A stretch of 64,000 nt of DNA, from NCBI GenBank assembly GCA_032871835.1, contig CM065300.1:108435088-108499087 (forward strand), read 5' to 3'. Position 1 is the first letter of the stretch, and every line of letters starts with the position of its first letter. The notes beneath the pieces were generated by a model, which saw only the letters and a list, made by a program, of their open reading frames with translations, did not search any database and was not told the DNA's origin. The DNA is from Dipteronia dyeriana (Eukaryota > Streptophyta > Magnoliopsida > Sapindales > Sapindaceae). The translations under genes were made by a program, and so were the position numbers. Positions 38,264-50,608 of the stretch are shown in pieces.

Positions 38264-40490
38264 ATGGGTGAAAACCCACTTAGACATCCAATAGGAAACC
38301 AAGCCGAGAACCTTTTAGACAACCTTGACAACATATCTCAACACATCAACCATCCGCCTTATGTTGACCATGACCAACACATTAACCCAAATCCACCTAG
38401 AACTCTTAGAGACTACATGAACCCCACATGCACTGGATCACCTTCATGCATAGCTTTCCCACCAAATGTAACACACTTTAATTTTAAACCGAGAATCATT
38501 CAATTTTTACCCAATTTTCACGGTCTTGAATATGAAAACCTATATTTACATATTAGGGAGTTTGAGGAAATCTATAACACTTGCACTAACCAAAATGTTT
38601 GTTAGGTTTGTGAGTTATGTTGGCATTATTCTATATCAAAACAATATTTTCTGTGTATTCTCTAGTTGTCTAGGATTCAAGATGATTCAAGCTTCAAAGA
38701 ATAAATGACAACTATTCAAGCAAGTTCAAGTCTTCAATAGGAAAAGTGTTTCATGATTCTACAAAGGTATATTAAGACCTTTCTTTTCTCTTTCAAAGCT
38801 AAGGCACACACATACAATTCATTCATATGTGTCCCTTCATCGTTAGGAAATTTATTTCAAGCTTTAGCAACATAAATAAAATCTAGGTTTAAAGTGTGTG
38901 TTTGAAAATTTGGCATGCTCTAGATTTTTATTCATGCATAAGATCTAGATAATCTTGTTTTGTGAACTTTATTGTTTATGTCTAGATCTTCATGGAGTGT
39001 ACCTAATCCATACATTTCATATGCTCATGCATCATCTTTTGTGGTGTAATTTTTGGATTATAAACTAGAAAAATATACTTTGAATGCTCATTGATTACTT
39101 CTAGTTTCCATAGAATTTGTTGATCTTCTCTTTCTATGTTGCGTGCTTGTTTGCGTTTTGCATTCATGATCACTTAGATGCCTTGTGAGAAGGAATTCTT
39201 GACAATAGGTGTGAGATCCATGTTGTTGAGCAAGTAAGTCTTGGCAAGAGTTGTGAGACCTTGGATTGTCAAGCAAGGAAGTCCTGGCTAGAGTCAGAAG
39301 GACTCGGATAGTTGAGCAAGAAGTCTTGCCTAGGCTCGTGAGGATCCGAAAGGGTGAGCAAGGAAGTCTTGACTAGAGTCGGGAGGACTTGGATAGTGTA
39401 GCAAGAAGTCTTACCTTGGGTCGTGAGGATCCGGTAAGGTGAGCGAGGAAGTCTTGACAAGAGGTGTGAGGCCTCGGTTTGTTGAGCATGAGGGTGACAT
39501 CTTCATGAGTAGGATAGGATAGTAGTTTCTAGGTGAAGGGGTCACTTGATTCTAGTTGTATGTTTTGTAGACTAAGAGTGGAGATTTGAGTATACATGAA
39601 TATAATGTTTTCTCAAAACAATCATGCTGAATGTTAATTTGTATGTATCAAGGTTTTGTCACTAGTCTCGAAAGATTTGTCAAAAGTGAGAGGCAACCTA
39701 TTCACCTCCCCCCCCCCCCTCTAGGTTGTTAAGTATAACCTTGTACACATTACTTCAATGTTAGCACGGATATAATTAGGCTTAAGTTTTTCCCTCTTTC
39801 TTAAAAGATAAAGCTAAAACTTGGTTACAAAATCTTAGGTCAGGATCAATTCAAACTTGGAATGATATGCAACAACAGTTCTTAAAGATATTTTTCCCAC
39901 CTCATAGAATAAACTCTCTTAAGCGGCAAATCACTTCATTTGCCCAAAAACCCTAGGAAACACTTTACCAATGTTGGGATAGGTTCAAAGAGTTGTTAAA
40001 TATCGGTCCACATCACAGTTTTGGAACATGGAGGATAGTGTCACATTTCTATGAGGGACTTACACCCCAAAATAGACAAGTCATTGAAATGGTGTGTAAT
40101 GGGGAGTTCAGTGACAAAAATCCTGAAGAAACACTTGAATACCTTGATCATATCACCGAAAATACTCAAAATTAGGACACCATTGGTTCTTATGAGTCCA
40201 TGAGCAAACCACAACCATCTCTATCTAGTGGAGGCATTTACAATCTTAGGGAAGATCATGACCTTCAAGCTAGATTCGCATCCCTAGCTAGGAAAGTTGA
40301 AGCTTTAGAAACTAAAAAGAGTGAACATGTAAAATCTATACAAGAAATCGCATGCCATGTATGTGATTCTGATGATCATATCACTCATAGTTGCCCAACT
40401 TTACCATCCATAAAAGATTGCCTTCTTGAACAAGCCAAATTCCAACCCATACTCACAAACCTACAATCCCAGTTGAGGAAATCATCCTAA
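38264..40490 (+). pseudogene. G2 gag (Athila-type), split by solo LTR F2
   Basis: The ATG at 38264 opens a gag N-terminus with FKPRIIQFLPNFHGLEYENL, a motif of Athila-type gag. The frame runs into F2 at 38600. On the other side of F2, from 39758, the gag core resumes (DIIRLKLFP) and leads to open stretches 39993-40175 and 40200-40490 with a knuckle CHVCDSDDHITHSC. Independent of F2 there are stops and a shift (for example after ASFAQKP-like sequence near 39953, and NTQN-stop at about 40173). Element RNA packaging would be its role; it is not functional here. Confidence 0.9.
38600..39757 (+). mobile_element. F2 solo LTR with ATGTT target duplication
   Basis: It starts TGTTAGGTTTGTGAG and ends TTACTTCA. 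It is flanked by ATGTT at 38595-38599 and 39758-39762. No internal domain is present, so it is a solo LTR left by LTR-LTR recombination. Compared with F1 it lacks a middle part (junction near 38848) and about 320 bases near 39550. It carries the SIRE-type signature with a C run (about 39697-39720) and the tandem array (about 39190-39480). Confidence 0.92.
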
Positions 40491-41724
40491 CTTTAATTGG
40501 AGGAACAACAGTCAAGCCCAATCTTCACAACCACCAGGTTCATCAAATCCTCAAACACATCAAAATATCCAAAATCCTTAAAGTTATGCGCCTTATGTCC
40601 CACCATCTAGGAAAAACCTTGAAGACACTTTGCACACATTCATTGAGAAGCAAGAATCCATTAACAGCCAAACAACACAAACCTATGTAGCTGTTAAAGA
40701 TACTTTGGAAAAGATTGCTTCTACGCTCACCACACACGAAAAGGTAAGTTTCCATCTCAACCATAACCAAATCCCAAGAGTCAGTCAAGTTCCTATGATA
40801 ATAACTAACCCCCAGATCAAGTCAAATCAATTATCACTCTTCGTAGTGGTAAGGTCATCGAAAAACCTATTCTTGAATTTTGTAAAAATGATGTTGAGTC
40901 ATTTTCAAAGGGTAAGAAAGGGGTTGGTGAAACCACTGTTGACGAAGAAATAATTGAATCCCCACTTATACTCCCATATCCCCAGGCTCTTAAAAATTCA
41001 CAGAAATTGAAACATCCCCCAGAGATTTTTGAAAATTTTAAACAGGTAAAGATCAATATCCCTTTGCTGGACGCAATCAAACAGGTACCTTACTCTGCCA
41101 AATTTGTGAAGGATCTGTGCATTGAGAAAAGGAAGCATCAAGTAGGAAAGAAAGCCTTTATGGCTGAATAGGTAAGTTCCATTCTTTCTAATGAAAATGT
41201 TTTGAAATATAAAGATCCCGCCTGTCCCACTATTTCCTACAAAATTAGTAACCTTAAAATTGAGCATGCTTTACTTGACCTAGGTGTTAGTGTAAATTTG
41301 CTCCCATACTCAGTTTATCAGCGACTTAAACTTGGTGAGTTAAAGCCGACTTCAACCACACTTTGTGTTGTTGATAGGTCAATTAAAATGCCAAAAGGAA
41401 TAGTGGAAGATGTGTTAGTACATGTCGATAAATTTATCTATCCAATAGATTTTATTGTCTTGGAAACACAACATGTTGTTAATGAGCACAAATCAATTCA
41501 GTTATACTGGGCCGGCCATTTTTTGCTACTACTAATGCCTTGATTAATTGCAGGAATGGAATAATGAGCATGTCTTTTGGAAATATGGAAATTAAGCTTA
41601 ATGTTTTCAGCATGTCTAAAGAACCATTTGAAGATGAAAATGAAGATGAAGATGTAGACATTATTGAAACCATTGTTGAAGATCATGTTGAAAAGGATTC
41701 TTTAACTCATCTGAAATTTGTTTG
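40491..41724 (+). pseudogene. G2 gag-pol linker and protease (Athila-type)
   Basis: Fragments in several frames cover the linker (40630-40953, starting MHTFIEKQESIN). They run on to a KSIITLRSGKVI segment and KINIPLLDAIKQVPYSAKF, which precedes the protease in Athila-type elements. The protease is at 41202-41543 with LLDLGVSVNLLP (about 41270-41307); the usual DxGA reads DLGV. The following acidic repeat (EDENEDED) is shared with G1. Stops include about 41170 and 41541-41543. Confidence 0.85.
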
Positions 41725-43340
41725 ATCAATTCACTTGAGGCAAGCATGCATTCACATCTTGATGATTGTTTACAGGTTGTCGAAAAAGAAAGAGACACTT
41801 CAGATTTTGAAGAATTGGAATAGAAAGATGACGTGCCAGAAGAAAAAGCACCTCAACTTGATTTGAAGCCCTTACCAGAAGGACTTAAATATGCTTACCT
41901 TAGAGACAACCAGACCTACCCAGTGGTAATCTCTTCTAATCTCACAGAAGAGTAAGAAGGTAAGTTGTTACATGTTTTAAAGAAAAATAAGAATGCAATA
42001 GGTTGGACTTTGAATGATTTGAAAGGTATTAACCCTTTAATTTAGAGGAAAATGCTAAAACATATCGACAACCCCAAAGAAGACTTAATCCACACATGAA
42101 AGAAGTTGTCAAGACTGAAGTCCTTAAATTACTTGACATGGGAATTATCTACCGTATCTCTGATAGTAAGTGGGTGAGTCCTACACAAGTTGTGCCAAAA
42201 ATCTGGAATCACTGTTGTTAAAAATGAAAAGGGTGAGTTAATTCCAACTCATGCTCCATCTAGTTGGCGCATGTGCATTGATTATAGAAAATTAAATGAT
42301 GACACTAGAAAAGTTCATTTTCCCTTTCCATTCCTTGAAGATATTTTAGAAAGAATAGCAGGACATCCCTGTTAGTTCTTTCTTAATGGGTATTCAAAAT
42401 ACTATCAAATTCCTATTGCATTAGAAGACCAAGAAAAAACCACATTCACATGTCCCTTTCGAACCTTTGCATTTAGAAGAATGCAATTTGTTTTGTGTAA
42501 TGCTCCAGCCATATTTCAACGCTGCATGCTAAGCATTTTTAGTGACATGATTGAACATTGTTTAGAGGTCTTTATAGATGATTTAACCGTGTTTGGGAAT
42601 TCTTTTGATAATTGTCTTAATAAATTGGATAGTCTTGAAACGTTGCATAGAAAAAAGTCTCGTGCTTAACTGGAAAAAATGTCATTATATGACCACGTCT
42701 GGAATTATTTTGGGTCATGTTGTGTCATCAAAAGGTATCAAGGTTGATAAGGTAAAAATTGAAGTCATTTCAAAGTTACCATCAACATAAACAGTCTAAG
42801 ATGTGCGGTCATTTTTAGGGCATGCAGGATTTTATAGGAGGTTCCTTAAAGATTTCAGTGTCATATCTAAACCACTTTGTAACCTCTTATTAAAATATGC
42901 AAATTTTGAATGGAAACAAGAGTGTTGAGAATCTTTTTAAAAGATAGTTGACCTTTTAACGTCTGCTCCTATCATGCAATCCCTTGATTGGTCATTGCCT
43001 TTTGAATTGATGTGTGATGTGAGTGATTTTGCAGTTGGAGCTGTCTTAGGACAAAGAAGAGAAGGTAAGCTTTTTGTGATTTATTATGCAAGTAAAACTT
43101 TGAATAGTGTACAAATTAATTACACCACCACTGAAAAAGAATTACTTGTTGTTTTATTTGAATTGGATAAATTTCGGTCATACTTGATTGGTGCTTCAAC
43201 CATTGTTTTGACTGATCATGCTGCTTTAAAGTATTTAATGTCTAAGCAGGATGCGAAGCTAAGGTTGATTCATTGGATTTTATTTCTACAAAAATTAAAA
43301 CTCACAATCAAGGCCAAAAAGGGTGCTGAAAATGTCGTTG
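41725..43340 (+). pseudogene. G2 reverse transcriptase-RNase H (Athila-type)
   Basis: The RT begins with LDLKPLPEGLKYAYLRDN and continues with WVSPTQVV, MCIDYRKLNDDTRK and CNAPAIFQRCMLSIFSDMIE. The catalytic box FIDD is at 42571-42582, followed by VFGNSFDNCL. RNase H (from 42974) has CDVSDFAVGAVLGQ, TTEKELL and TDHAALKYLMSK, the usual D, E, D residues, ending KKGAENVVADHLSRL. There are several frame breaks in the RT (for example 42010-42200, 42375 and 42667). RNase H is open. Confidence 0.9.
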
Positions 43341-44738
43341 CAGACCATTTATCTCGACTCACTGCTGAGTCGTCATTTGATAAATCACCCATCAATGATT
43401 CTTTTTCGGATGATCTTTTATTCTCTATCACAACTTTGCCTTGGTTTGCTGACATTGTTAATTATCTTGCAAAAAGAATGATGCCACTCGATTGGAATGC
43501 ACAGTATAAAAAGAAATTTTTGACTGAGGTAAAACGCTTTTATTGGGATGACCCATACTTATTCAAGTATTGTCCTAGTCAAATTGTTTGACGGCGTATT
43601 CCAGATAATGAGGTAAGTAGTGTCATTGAATTTTGTCATTCTAAAGCATGTGGTGGTCATTTATCTTTAAAGAAAATGGCTGCAAAAATCTTACAGTGTG
43701 GATTTTATTGGCCCACCTTGTTTAAAGACACACATGCATTCTGTAAAACCTGTGAAAATTGTCAAAAGTTAGGATCCATTTCCAAGCAAAACATGATGCC
43801 TTTAAACCCCATTCATATCATTGAAATATTTGATTGTTGAGGAATTGATTCCATGGGTCCATTTCTGTCATCATTTGGATTTATGTACATTTTGGTTGCC
43901 GTTGATTATGTGTCAAAATAGGTTGAGGCAATTCCTTGTCGAAATAATGATCACAAAACAGTGATTAAGCTTTTAAAGGAAAATCTTTTGAGTCGATTTG
44001 GAATCCCTTGAGCCAATATCAGTGATGGGGGCAAACACTTTTGTAACAAACCTTTTGAGTCTTTAATGGAGAAATATAGAGTCACACACAAATTGTCGCA
44101 CCATACCACCCTTTAACAAGTGGTCAAGTTAAGTTAGCAAATGGGGAGATAAAACATATCTTGTAAAAAACGGTTAACCCTGATTGAAAAGATTGGTCTC
44201 TTAGACTAAATGATGCACTTTGGGCTTACCGCACTGCATTCAAAACATCTTCTGGTATGTCTCCTTATCGTTTAGTTTATGGAAAACCTTGCCACTTACC
44301 TATTGAACTTGAAAAAAAAAAGCATATTGGACCATTAAAGCTTTCAATTCTAACCTAAATGATGTTGGTGAATTGCGCAGGTTGCAAATAAATAAACCTA
44401 AAGAATTAAAAAATGATGCATATGAAAATGCAAAAATTCTTAAAGAAAAATCTAAAACCTTTCATGACAGACGAATTTTAAGAAGATCATATAAAGTTGG
44501 TCAAAAGGTTTTGCTTTATAATTCTCGACTTCATTTATTTCCTGGCAAATTGAAATCAAAATGGAGTGGTCCATTTGTTGTGAAACACGTGTATCCATAT
44601 GGTGCCCTTGACATTGAGAATCATAGGAATGGTAATGTGTTTAAAGTAAATGGACAACGTGTGAAACAATTCTTAGAAAATATAGATTTTCAAAAAGACT
44701 ATGCCGTCCTTTCTAACCCGTGTTACAAAGGTGAATAA
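43341..44738 (+). pseudogene. G2 integrase (Athila-type)
   Basis: It has an HHCC-type zinc region (CHSKACGGHLSLKK..CKTCENCQK). The core has GIDSMGPF and SDGGKHFCN, followed by a damaged segment holding the catalytic Glu. The open C-terminal domain at 44373-44738 has KWSGPFVVKHVYPYGALDIE. Stops lie near 43589, 43838, 43919, 44009 and in 44115-44165, so the enzyme is dead. It ends the pol region; the next sequence is non-pol. Confidence 0.9.
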
Positions 44739-45022
44739 ACAAATCTTTTTCTTTTCACTTTATTTGTGTTTGCAATTAGTATTTTTGTTTATGTTTACTT
44801 TTACATTTTGAATTTTTGTAGGATTAATTTATAGGTTAAGTTTTTGCATAGTGTGTTTTGCTATATAACCCCGGTTAAGTGACGGATAATGGTACTCCGT
44901 GACAATCATAGTCGGTTTAATTTAGTTTCCCAAATAACGGATCCCCAAAACAAGGCATGGACGAAATTTTCACAAACCTGCGAAAATATTTTCCATCGTT
45001 GCCCCAAAATGCTCTGAAAAAG
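44739..45022 (+). other. G2 post-integrase spacer and start of small ORF
   Basis: Spacer after pol. From ATG 44957 a frame of 22 codons (MDEIFTNLRKYFPSLPQN..) runs into E2 at 45023. It continues on the far side of E2 from 59317 for about 23 codons to a TGA. The AAAAG target copy is 45018-45022. The product is not recognised. Confidence 0.6.
45018..45022 (+). repeat. Target-site duplication of E2 (left)
   Basis: AAAAG directly before TGTTAGG; the partner is 59312-59316. A sixth A precedes both copies. Confidence 0.85.
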
Positions 45023-45794
45023 TGTTAGGTTTTAGTTTTTGTTGGCATGAATTCCATAGCAAAATGATGTTTACTTATAATGACTTAGTTGTTTAGGTTC
45101 ATGATGATTCAAGCTTCAAGCAAGAAGAAACAACAAGCCAAAGTAAGTTATAAGTCTTCAAAGTGAAAGGGTGCAATTTGGTTCTACAAAGGTATACTAA
45201 GACCTTATCTTTCTCTTACAAGGCTTAGGCACACACACACATATCATACATTTGTGTCCCTGCATCATTGTGCACCATTATAGGCACACATATACAATTC
45301 ATTCATATGTTTCCCTGCATTGTTGTGCATCATGTATAACACATTCACACACTTGAAGATGAATGCTCATGCATTGGTTTGGAAATAACATGTTTTGGAA
45401 TATGCATGATTGGAAACTATCTCTATGTAGTTTGCATTCTAGTGTGAACTATGTTTGTGTGTGTATATGTTTGTATAACATGGATATTGAACTTGGATTT
45501 AGTCTTAAATCATTCTTGATTGAGTTCTGGTCATTTCGGTTACTCATACTATCGATTTCAAGTTCAAAGTCAAAAGATACTACACTTTCAACTCATGTTT
45601 CATATATTGTCATCGTCTTCATATATCGAGTCAAATTATTATTTTTTGGGGGTAGTATCTTATATGTCCATTTCTGTGTGAGATTTATGGTTTATAATCC
45701 AAAAACGTATTCAAACTCCGAGTTTGGAGGCAGGAGAACAGTCAAAGAACGTGAAGGAAGGTCGAAGGAGAAACAAGCAAGCAAACACTTCTTT

Positions 45795-45868
45795 CCCGAG
45801 ATGGCACTGGCCATCTCGGGGCAGAAGGCTTGCTGCCCCGAGATGCCCATGCACCATCTCGGGCAGCA
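45795..45868 (+). promoter_or_regulatory. Paired GC-rich hairpins upstream of LTR TATA
   Basis: Hairpin 1 is CCCGAGATGGC-ACTG-GCCATCTCGGG (45795-45820), a perfect 11-base stem. Hairpin 2 (45831-45868) pairs TGCTGCC(C)CGAGATG with CATCTCGGGCAGCA around a 9-base loop. Both share the word CCCGAGATG. Related, more degraded copies lie at about 57539-57612 in the 3' LTR and about 2230-2310 (reverse) in E1. Confidence 0.85.
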
Positions 45869-45930
45869 ATCTTGCTTGGCTTCATTTTGTTTCTCCTTGT
45901 CATTTCACATGTCCAAGTCTCCCACTCCTT

Positions 45931-45936
45931 TATAAA
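45931..45936 (+). promoter_or_regulatory. TATA box of E2 5' LTR
   Basis: CTCCTTTATAAACTC lies about 62 bases after the second hairpin. E1 has a TATATA at the same place. The 3' LTR has lost it through a small deletion near 57670. Confidence 0.7.
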
Positions 45937-46879
45937 CTCTTTCCCTCTCACATTTCATTCTAAGAAGAAATTCAAATCAAGTGTGCAGAAGTTTTCTCTC
46001 TAAATTTTCTCACCTTCCAAACACCATAACTTCTTCATTTGAGCACTGATTTGAGTGATTCAAAGTTGAGAGTGCTCATATATTCATTCTCCATCTTTTC
46101 TCTAAAGGTTTGAGTTTATTTTACTGCTGTTTGTGGTGTCTAATCATACAAAAACGGGATTGCACCTAGACCAACTAAGGTATTGATTTTCTCTCTAAGT
46201 TTTCTTTTAAAAATTGGTCAATTGCCTTGGGTTTTCTTCTTCTACTTTTATTTGTATATTGTGAGTGTTTTGATTTGTGTTTTGAACACTTTCAAAGCTA
46301 GGTTGAGTTTCAATTGAAATCATTCATGTTGAGTTAGGTTTTCATTTTGCCTATGTTATCACATGTTTGGGATTGTATTGTGCTAGCTTTGATTCTAGGA
46401 CTATTTTGTGATCTTTGATTGATTTATTTTGAGAAAAATAGTTCCTCACGTGTATTAGGCTCTCTTGGCCGAATTTCTCACGTAATACATGTGCTTATGT
46501 TCTTTTGAGCTATTCATGTGTTTTGTTGAATCTATGATTAGGAATATGCTCTAGAACTTATTCTCTAGAACTTATGCTTAGATATATTTGACATTGTCAT
46601 ATAATTTTAGCATGTTTTAGGTTTTTATGATTTAAACTTGATCTTGTGATTTGTTGATCATATCATGTGATTCGAGTTTAGATATATGCATGTATCTAGT
46701 TTGTGATTAATGTTGATCATATCTTACATAATCTAGATTGACTAATGCATGTTTAACTAGACTATATGTGATTTGTGCATTCATGCTCATGTCTAGAATT
46801 TTCCATAGGATGTGTTGATCATAGACTTCTATGTTGCGCGCTTGTTTGCATTTTGCATTCATGATCACCTAGATGCCTT

Positions 46880-47175
46880 GTGAGAAGGAAGTCTTGACAA
46901 TAGGTGTGAGACCTATGTTGTTGAGCAAGAAGTCTTGCCAATAGGTGTGAAGCCTCGTATTGTCGAGCAAGGAAGTCTTGGCTAGAGGTGTGAAGCCTTG
47001 GATTGTCGAGCAAGAAGTCTTGCCTAGAGTTGGGAGAACTAGAATAGGTGAGGAAGGAAGTCTTGACTATAGTCGGGAAGACTCGGATAGTTGAGCAAGA
47101 AAACTCACCTTGGGTTGTAAAGATCCAGATAAGGTGAGCAAGGATGTCTTGACAAGAGGTGTGAAGCCTCAGATT
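46880..47175 (+). repeat. Tandem array inside E2 5' LTR
   Basis: Five to six copies of a 50-60 base unit on GAAGTCTTG(A/G)C and (G/T)TTGAGCAAGAAGTCTTGCC. It matches about 58605-58860 in the 3' LTR. Confidence 0.85.
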
Positions 47176-47640
47176 GTTGAGCATAGGACGATAACTTCTA
47201 TAGTAGGATAGGAGGGTAGTTTCTAGGTGAAGAGGTCACTTGAGAGATTGTATATGTCTTATCTACTAGTGGATTTTGTTTGCCAGTAGCTGCTAGCCCG
47301 TGGATGTTTCCTTTTCAGAGGTTTACCACGTTATATCTTGTGTCAACTTTTCTCTATCCCTATCTCTCTAATATTTGTATTGTGGATAGAACTCTTTATG
47401 TATGTTGACTTCCTCTTTATAATATTGATTGTGTATGTGTAACAATTACTTGTTTGTATCACACTTTACTTGTTTTTATATATTGAGTAATTGTCTTTTA
47501 TTAATATATATATATCGTGATACAAGCAATCTAGAGGGACAAACTTTTATTTGTTTCTAAGGGAGTCGAAAAAGGTGTCTAACCTATTCACCCGCCCCTC
47601 TAGGTTAGCCTTGAGCATTTAACCATGATTGTATTTTCAA

Positions 47641-47653
47641 TTGGTAACAGAGC
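47641..47653 (+). other. Primer binding site of E2
   Basis: TTGGTAACAGAGC lies one base after the LTR end; it is close to the tRNA-Met type TTGGTATCAGAGC. Confidence 0.88.
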
Positions 47654-47721
47654 AAGACACTAGATTGCACTTAGTGTGAGTCTGGGGATACTTTCACGGT
47701 TTTTGTAAGGCATTTGAAATC

Positions 47722-49571
47722 ATGGGTTTACAAGATGATGTAATGGCAGAAGGAGCCTCAAATACTAGTCCACAATTACTTCGTGGCACTAACTATGGGT
47801 ATTAGAAGTTGAGGATGAAAGCCTGCATCTGCTCTATTGATGAATGGGCTTGGATGGTAGTGGAAGAAGGTTATAGTCCTCCTACCAAGGTTTTAGATGA
47901 TGGAACCATGATACTCAAGCCAAGGAGTTAATGGACAACAAATGTGTTTGAGGTTGCTAAATGGCACCATCGTGCTATGAATGGCATCTTTGGAGGAGTT
48001 GATGGGCATCAATTCTCCTACATTCAAAATCTTGAATCCGCAAAGGAAGCTTGGGATACTCTCCAAGTTACTAATGAAGGAACCTTAGTGGTGAAGAAAT
48101 CGTGGCTTCAAATGTTGGCATCACAATTTGAAGGTTTAAGTATGGGTGAGGAAGAAAAGTTTAAAGACTTCCAATTCCGGCTTCTTAACATAGCTAACCA
48201 ATGTCAAGCACTTGGAGTACCTATCTCAAAAGAGCGTTTAAATTGGAAAATCCTTGGATCTCTTCCTATAAGATTCAAATCAAAGGTGATGGCCATTGAG
48301 GAAAGCAAGGATGTGGATAGTATGAACATCGATGAGTTGCTTGGGTCTCTCCAAACTTATGAGTTGTGCTTGAAGCCAAAGATCAAGAGTAAGGGAATTG
48401 CTCTCAATGCTATTGAGGAGAAGAGTGATGATGAAAATTAAGAAATGGCACTCTTGGTTAGAAGGTTCAAGAAGTTTCTAAAGAAGAATGTCAAACCTAA
48501 AGGAAAGTCTTCTAAGGAAAAAGGAGTCAAGAGAACATCATCTCCAAGGATTGTGAAGAATAGTCAAGCTATGAACAAAAATGAGGTTCAATGCTATAAT
48601 TGTCAGGGTTTTGGTCACTTTTCTAGTGAGTGTACCAAGAAGCCATCTAAGAAAGAAAAGATAGGCAAGTGTTGGTGGCTACTTGGAGTGATGATAATTC
48701 TAGTGACAATGAGAGCTCTAGTAGTGAGTCTTCAAGTGATGAAGAGTTGGTGAGCAACTTTGTAGCTCTAACGGCTTCTCATTCTTCACTAGATGTTGGT
48801 AGTACAATATCTTTGAACAAGAACCTTGATGAAAATCATGATGGAAGCTCTAGTTACATTCCTACTAATATTGAGTTGTTGAAAAAGATAAAAAAGCTTG
48901 AAGAAGCTAGAGACAATGCTCAAAGAGAAGTAGTTGAGAAGGATGATTTGATCAAGAAGCAACTAGATGAGTTTATGGTTGTTACTCGTAGACTTCTTGG
49001 TGAGAAAGGTGATATTATGAAGAAATTTAGAGAACTTGAAATGATAAACCTTGAGAAGGATAATGTGATATCTTCTTTAAAAAAGAGAGAACAAGAATTG
49101 ATGGAAGAGATAGACATGGCAAATGAGGCTATCAAGGATTTAGTGAATGATTCGGTTAGTGTTTCTAGTGTTAGAAATCTTGTTAACTCTCATAGTGGTG
49201 AAGACGACTTGGTAGTTGAAGAGGAGCTTTTGGAAGCACCATTTGCTATTCACTTGGATAAAGTCATGATTGTTAAGAAACCACACAAGAAGAGAAGATC
49301 AAAAGCCAAGAAGAAGTTGGCGGACAAGGTATCTTTGCAAACTCATAAGGAAGCTAGTTCAACTCCAAAAGGTACAATCTTATCTTTTGTTCCAATTTGC
49401 CATTATTGCAACACAATAGGTCACATTAAGCCTAGGTGTTATAAATATATTGAAAAATGCAAATTAGGAAATGAATATAGGGATAAAGAGATTAAACTTC
49501 AACTTGAACATGCTAAGGCCTTCAAAATTGAGAAACATGATAATTTTGCTAAACATGAGAAAAAGTTGTGA
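47722..49571 (+). pseudogene. E2 gag (SIRE type, two zinc knuckles)
   Basis: From ATG 47722 one frame runs to about 48665 with in-frame stops (about 47800, 47930 and 48439-48441). It covers the UBN2-like gag core (AWDTLQVTNEG, FKDFQFRLLNIANQ, LGSLPIRFKSKV) and a first knuckle CYNCQGFGHFSSEC (48593-48634). After a frameshift near 48670 it continues open to 49571 with a Ser/Asp-rich segment, a long Lys/Glu coiled coil (about 48880-49135) and a second knuckle CHYCNTIGHIKPRC (49398-49439). The order of domains matches gag of C and D. The 48669 start of the second frame is GTG, so it is not a real initiation site. Confidence 0.9.
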
Positions 49572-50600
49572 AGTAGAAAGAATTCTAATCTTGTTCAACT
49601 TGACAAAGCTTGTGTTGATAATGTTAAGGTAGAATGTGTTAATGATATTCTTGTAAATCAAGTCATTGAAGGACTTTACTCTAGATTTAACATTGTTGTC
49701 AAGGATGATATTGGAAATGTTTGTGTAGGTACACCCAAGAACAAGTGGTTTAACAGTGAGTGCTCTTATTACTAAAATAAGAAGCACATGTTAGACAACT
49801 TTGAGGCTATATATCAATTGTGTTGAGAATTCTTGCTTGCTAACTTTGAATACTCAATGTATTGATATGAACTTGGTTATCTCACATCATGTTTGTTATG
49901 ATGATCAAAATTTGTTGATTAACCTTGAAGAAGTTCTTTTGTTATATGTGTTGATTGAGTTGAGATATTATGCTTTTTATACTCTTGTTGTGAAACACCG
50001 TCAACTTGATGTCATGAGGACATTCAAGGCAAGAGTGCTCATAAAAAGGGCGGAAGTATGAAATTTGGTGAATATAATGTGCAAAAAGGTATCTCTATAC
50101 TCTAATGCATATTCTCTTAGATATTCATCTTTTGACTCGATTTTTGACATACATCTCATAGCATGTCATATTAGAGAATTTTGTATAGTATACATATGGT
50201 TCTCATTGACATTTGCTATTTTAGGATCTAATAGTGATATTGTTCACATTGATCTTAACTTTTATGATTGTTTGTGTTTAGTATATTGAGTGGCATTACT
50301 TTTGAAAATATAAGCTTCATATTCTTTGAAAGCTACTAATTAGAGAAGTAATGATTTTGAATAAGTCTCTACTTATTGCTCTAAGATCATATGCTTATGA
50401 GCCATAAAATCTTGGTTTTCTAAAAATTGCACCTTGCTTCTTTTATATGTTTTGCTAGAAGAATGAGTTTACTAATATGTAAATATTGGATACACCTTGA
50501 AGTTTTTGTGCTTAAGTACATTTAAAATGACCTATGGTTAGTATCCATTTTACTTCGGCAATTACATAGAACTCAACGAGCACCTTCATGAAAACGGCTA
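49572..50600 (+). other. E2 region with protease scrap, pol missing
   Basis: A short KWF-NSECS match near 49744-49767 looks like the WYLDSGCS protease site with the Asp changed and one codon lost. No integrase, RT or RNase H follows. Open frames at 49801-50061 and 50065-50289 match nothing recognisable. From about 50470 the sequence is collinear with E1. E2 therefore seems unable to encode pol. Confidence 0.7.
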
Positions 50601-50608
50601 CACACCTT
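50601..50608 (+). repeat. Target-site duplication of hAT (left)
   Basis: CACACCTT, identical to 54384-54391; eight bases is the hAT-superfamily length. Confidence 0.95.

Larger units (their letters stand above)
45023..47639 (+). mobile_element. 5' LTR of SIRE-type element E2
   Basis: It starts TGTTAGGTTTTAG and ends TGTATTTTCA, about 2.6 kb, collinear with 56769-59311 and with E1. It holds two GC-rich hairpins (45795-45868), a TATA box (45931-45936), a tandem array (about 46880-47175) and the SIRE-type signature (CCTATTCACCCGCCCCTCTAGG, about 47584-47605). Confidence 0.93.

Noticed and set aside
46819..47184. Possible CRISPR-like array or repeat protein
   Set aside because: Degenerate contiguous units with no spacers, inside an LTR of a plant retrotransposon; the minus-strand 121-codon frame is a by-product.
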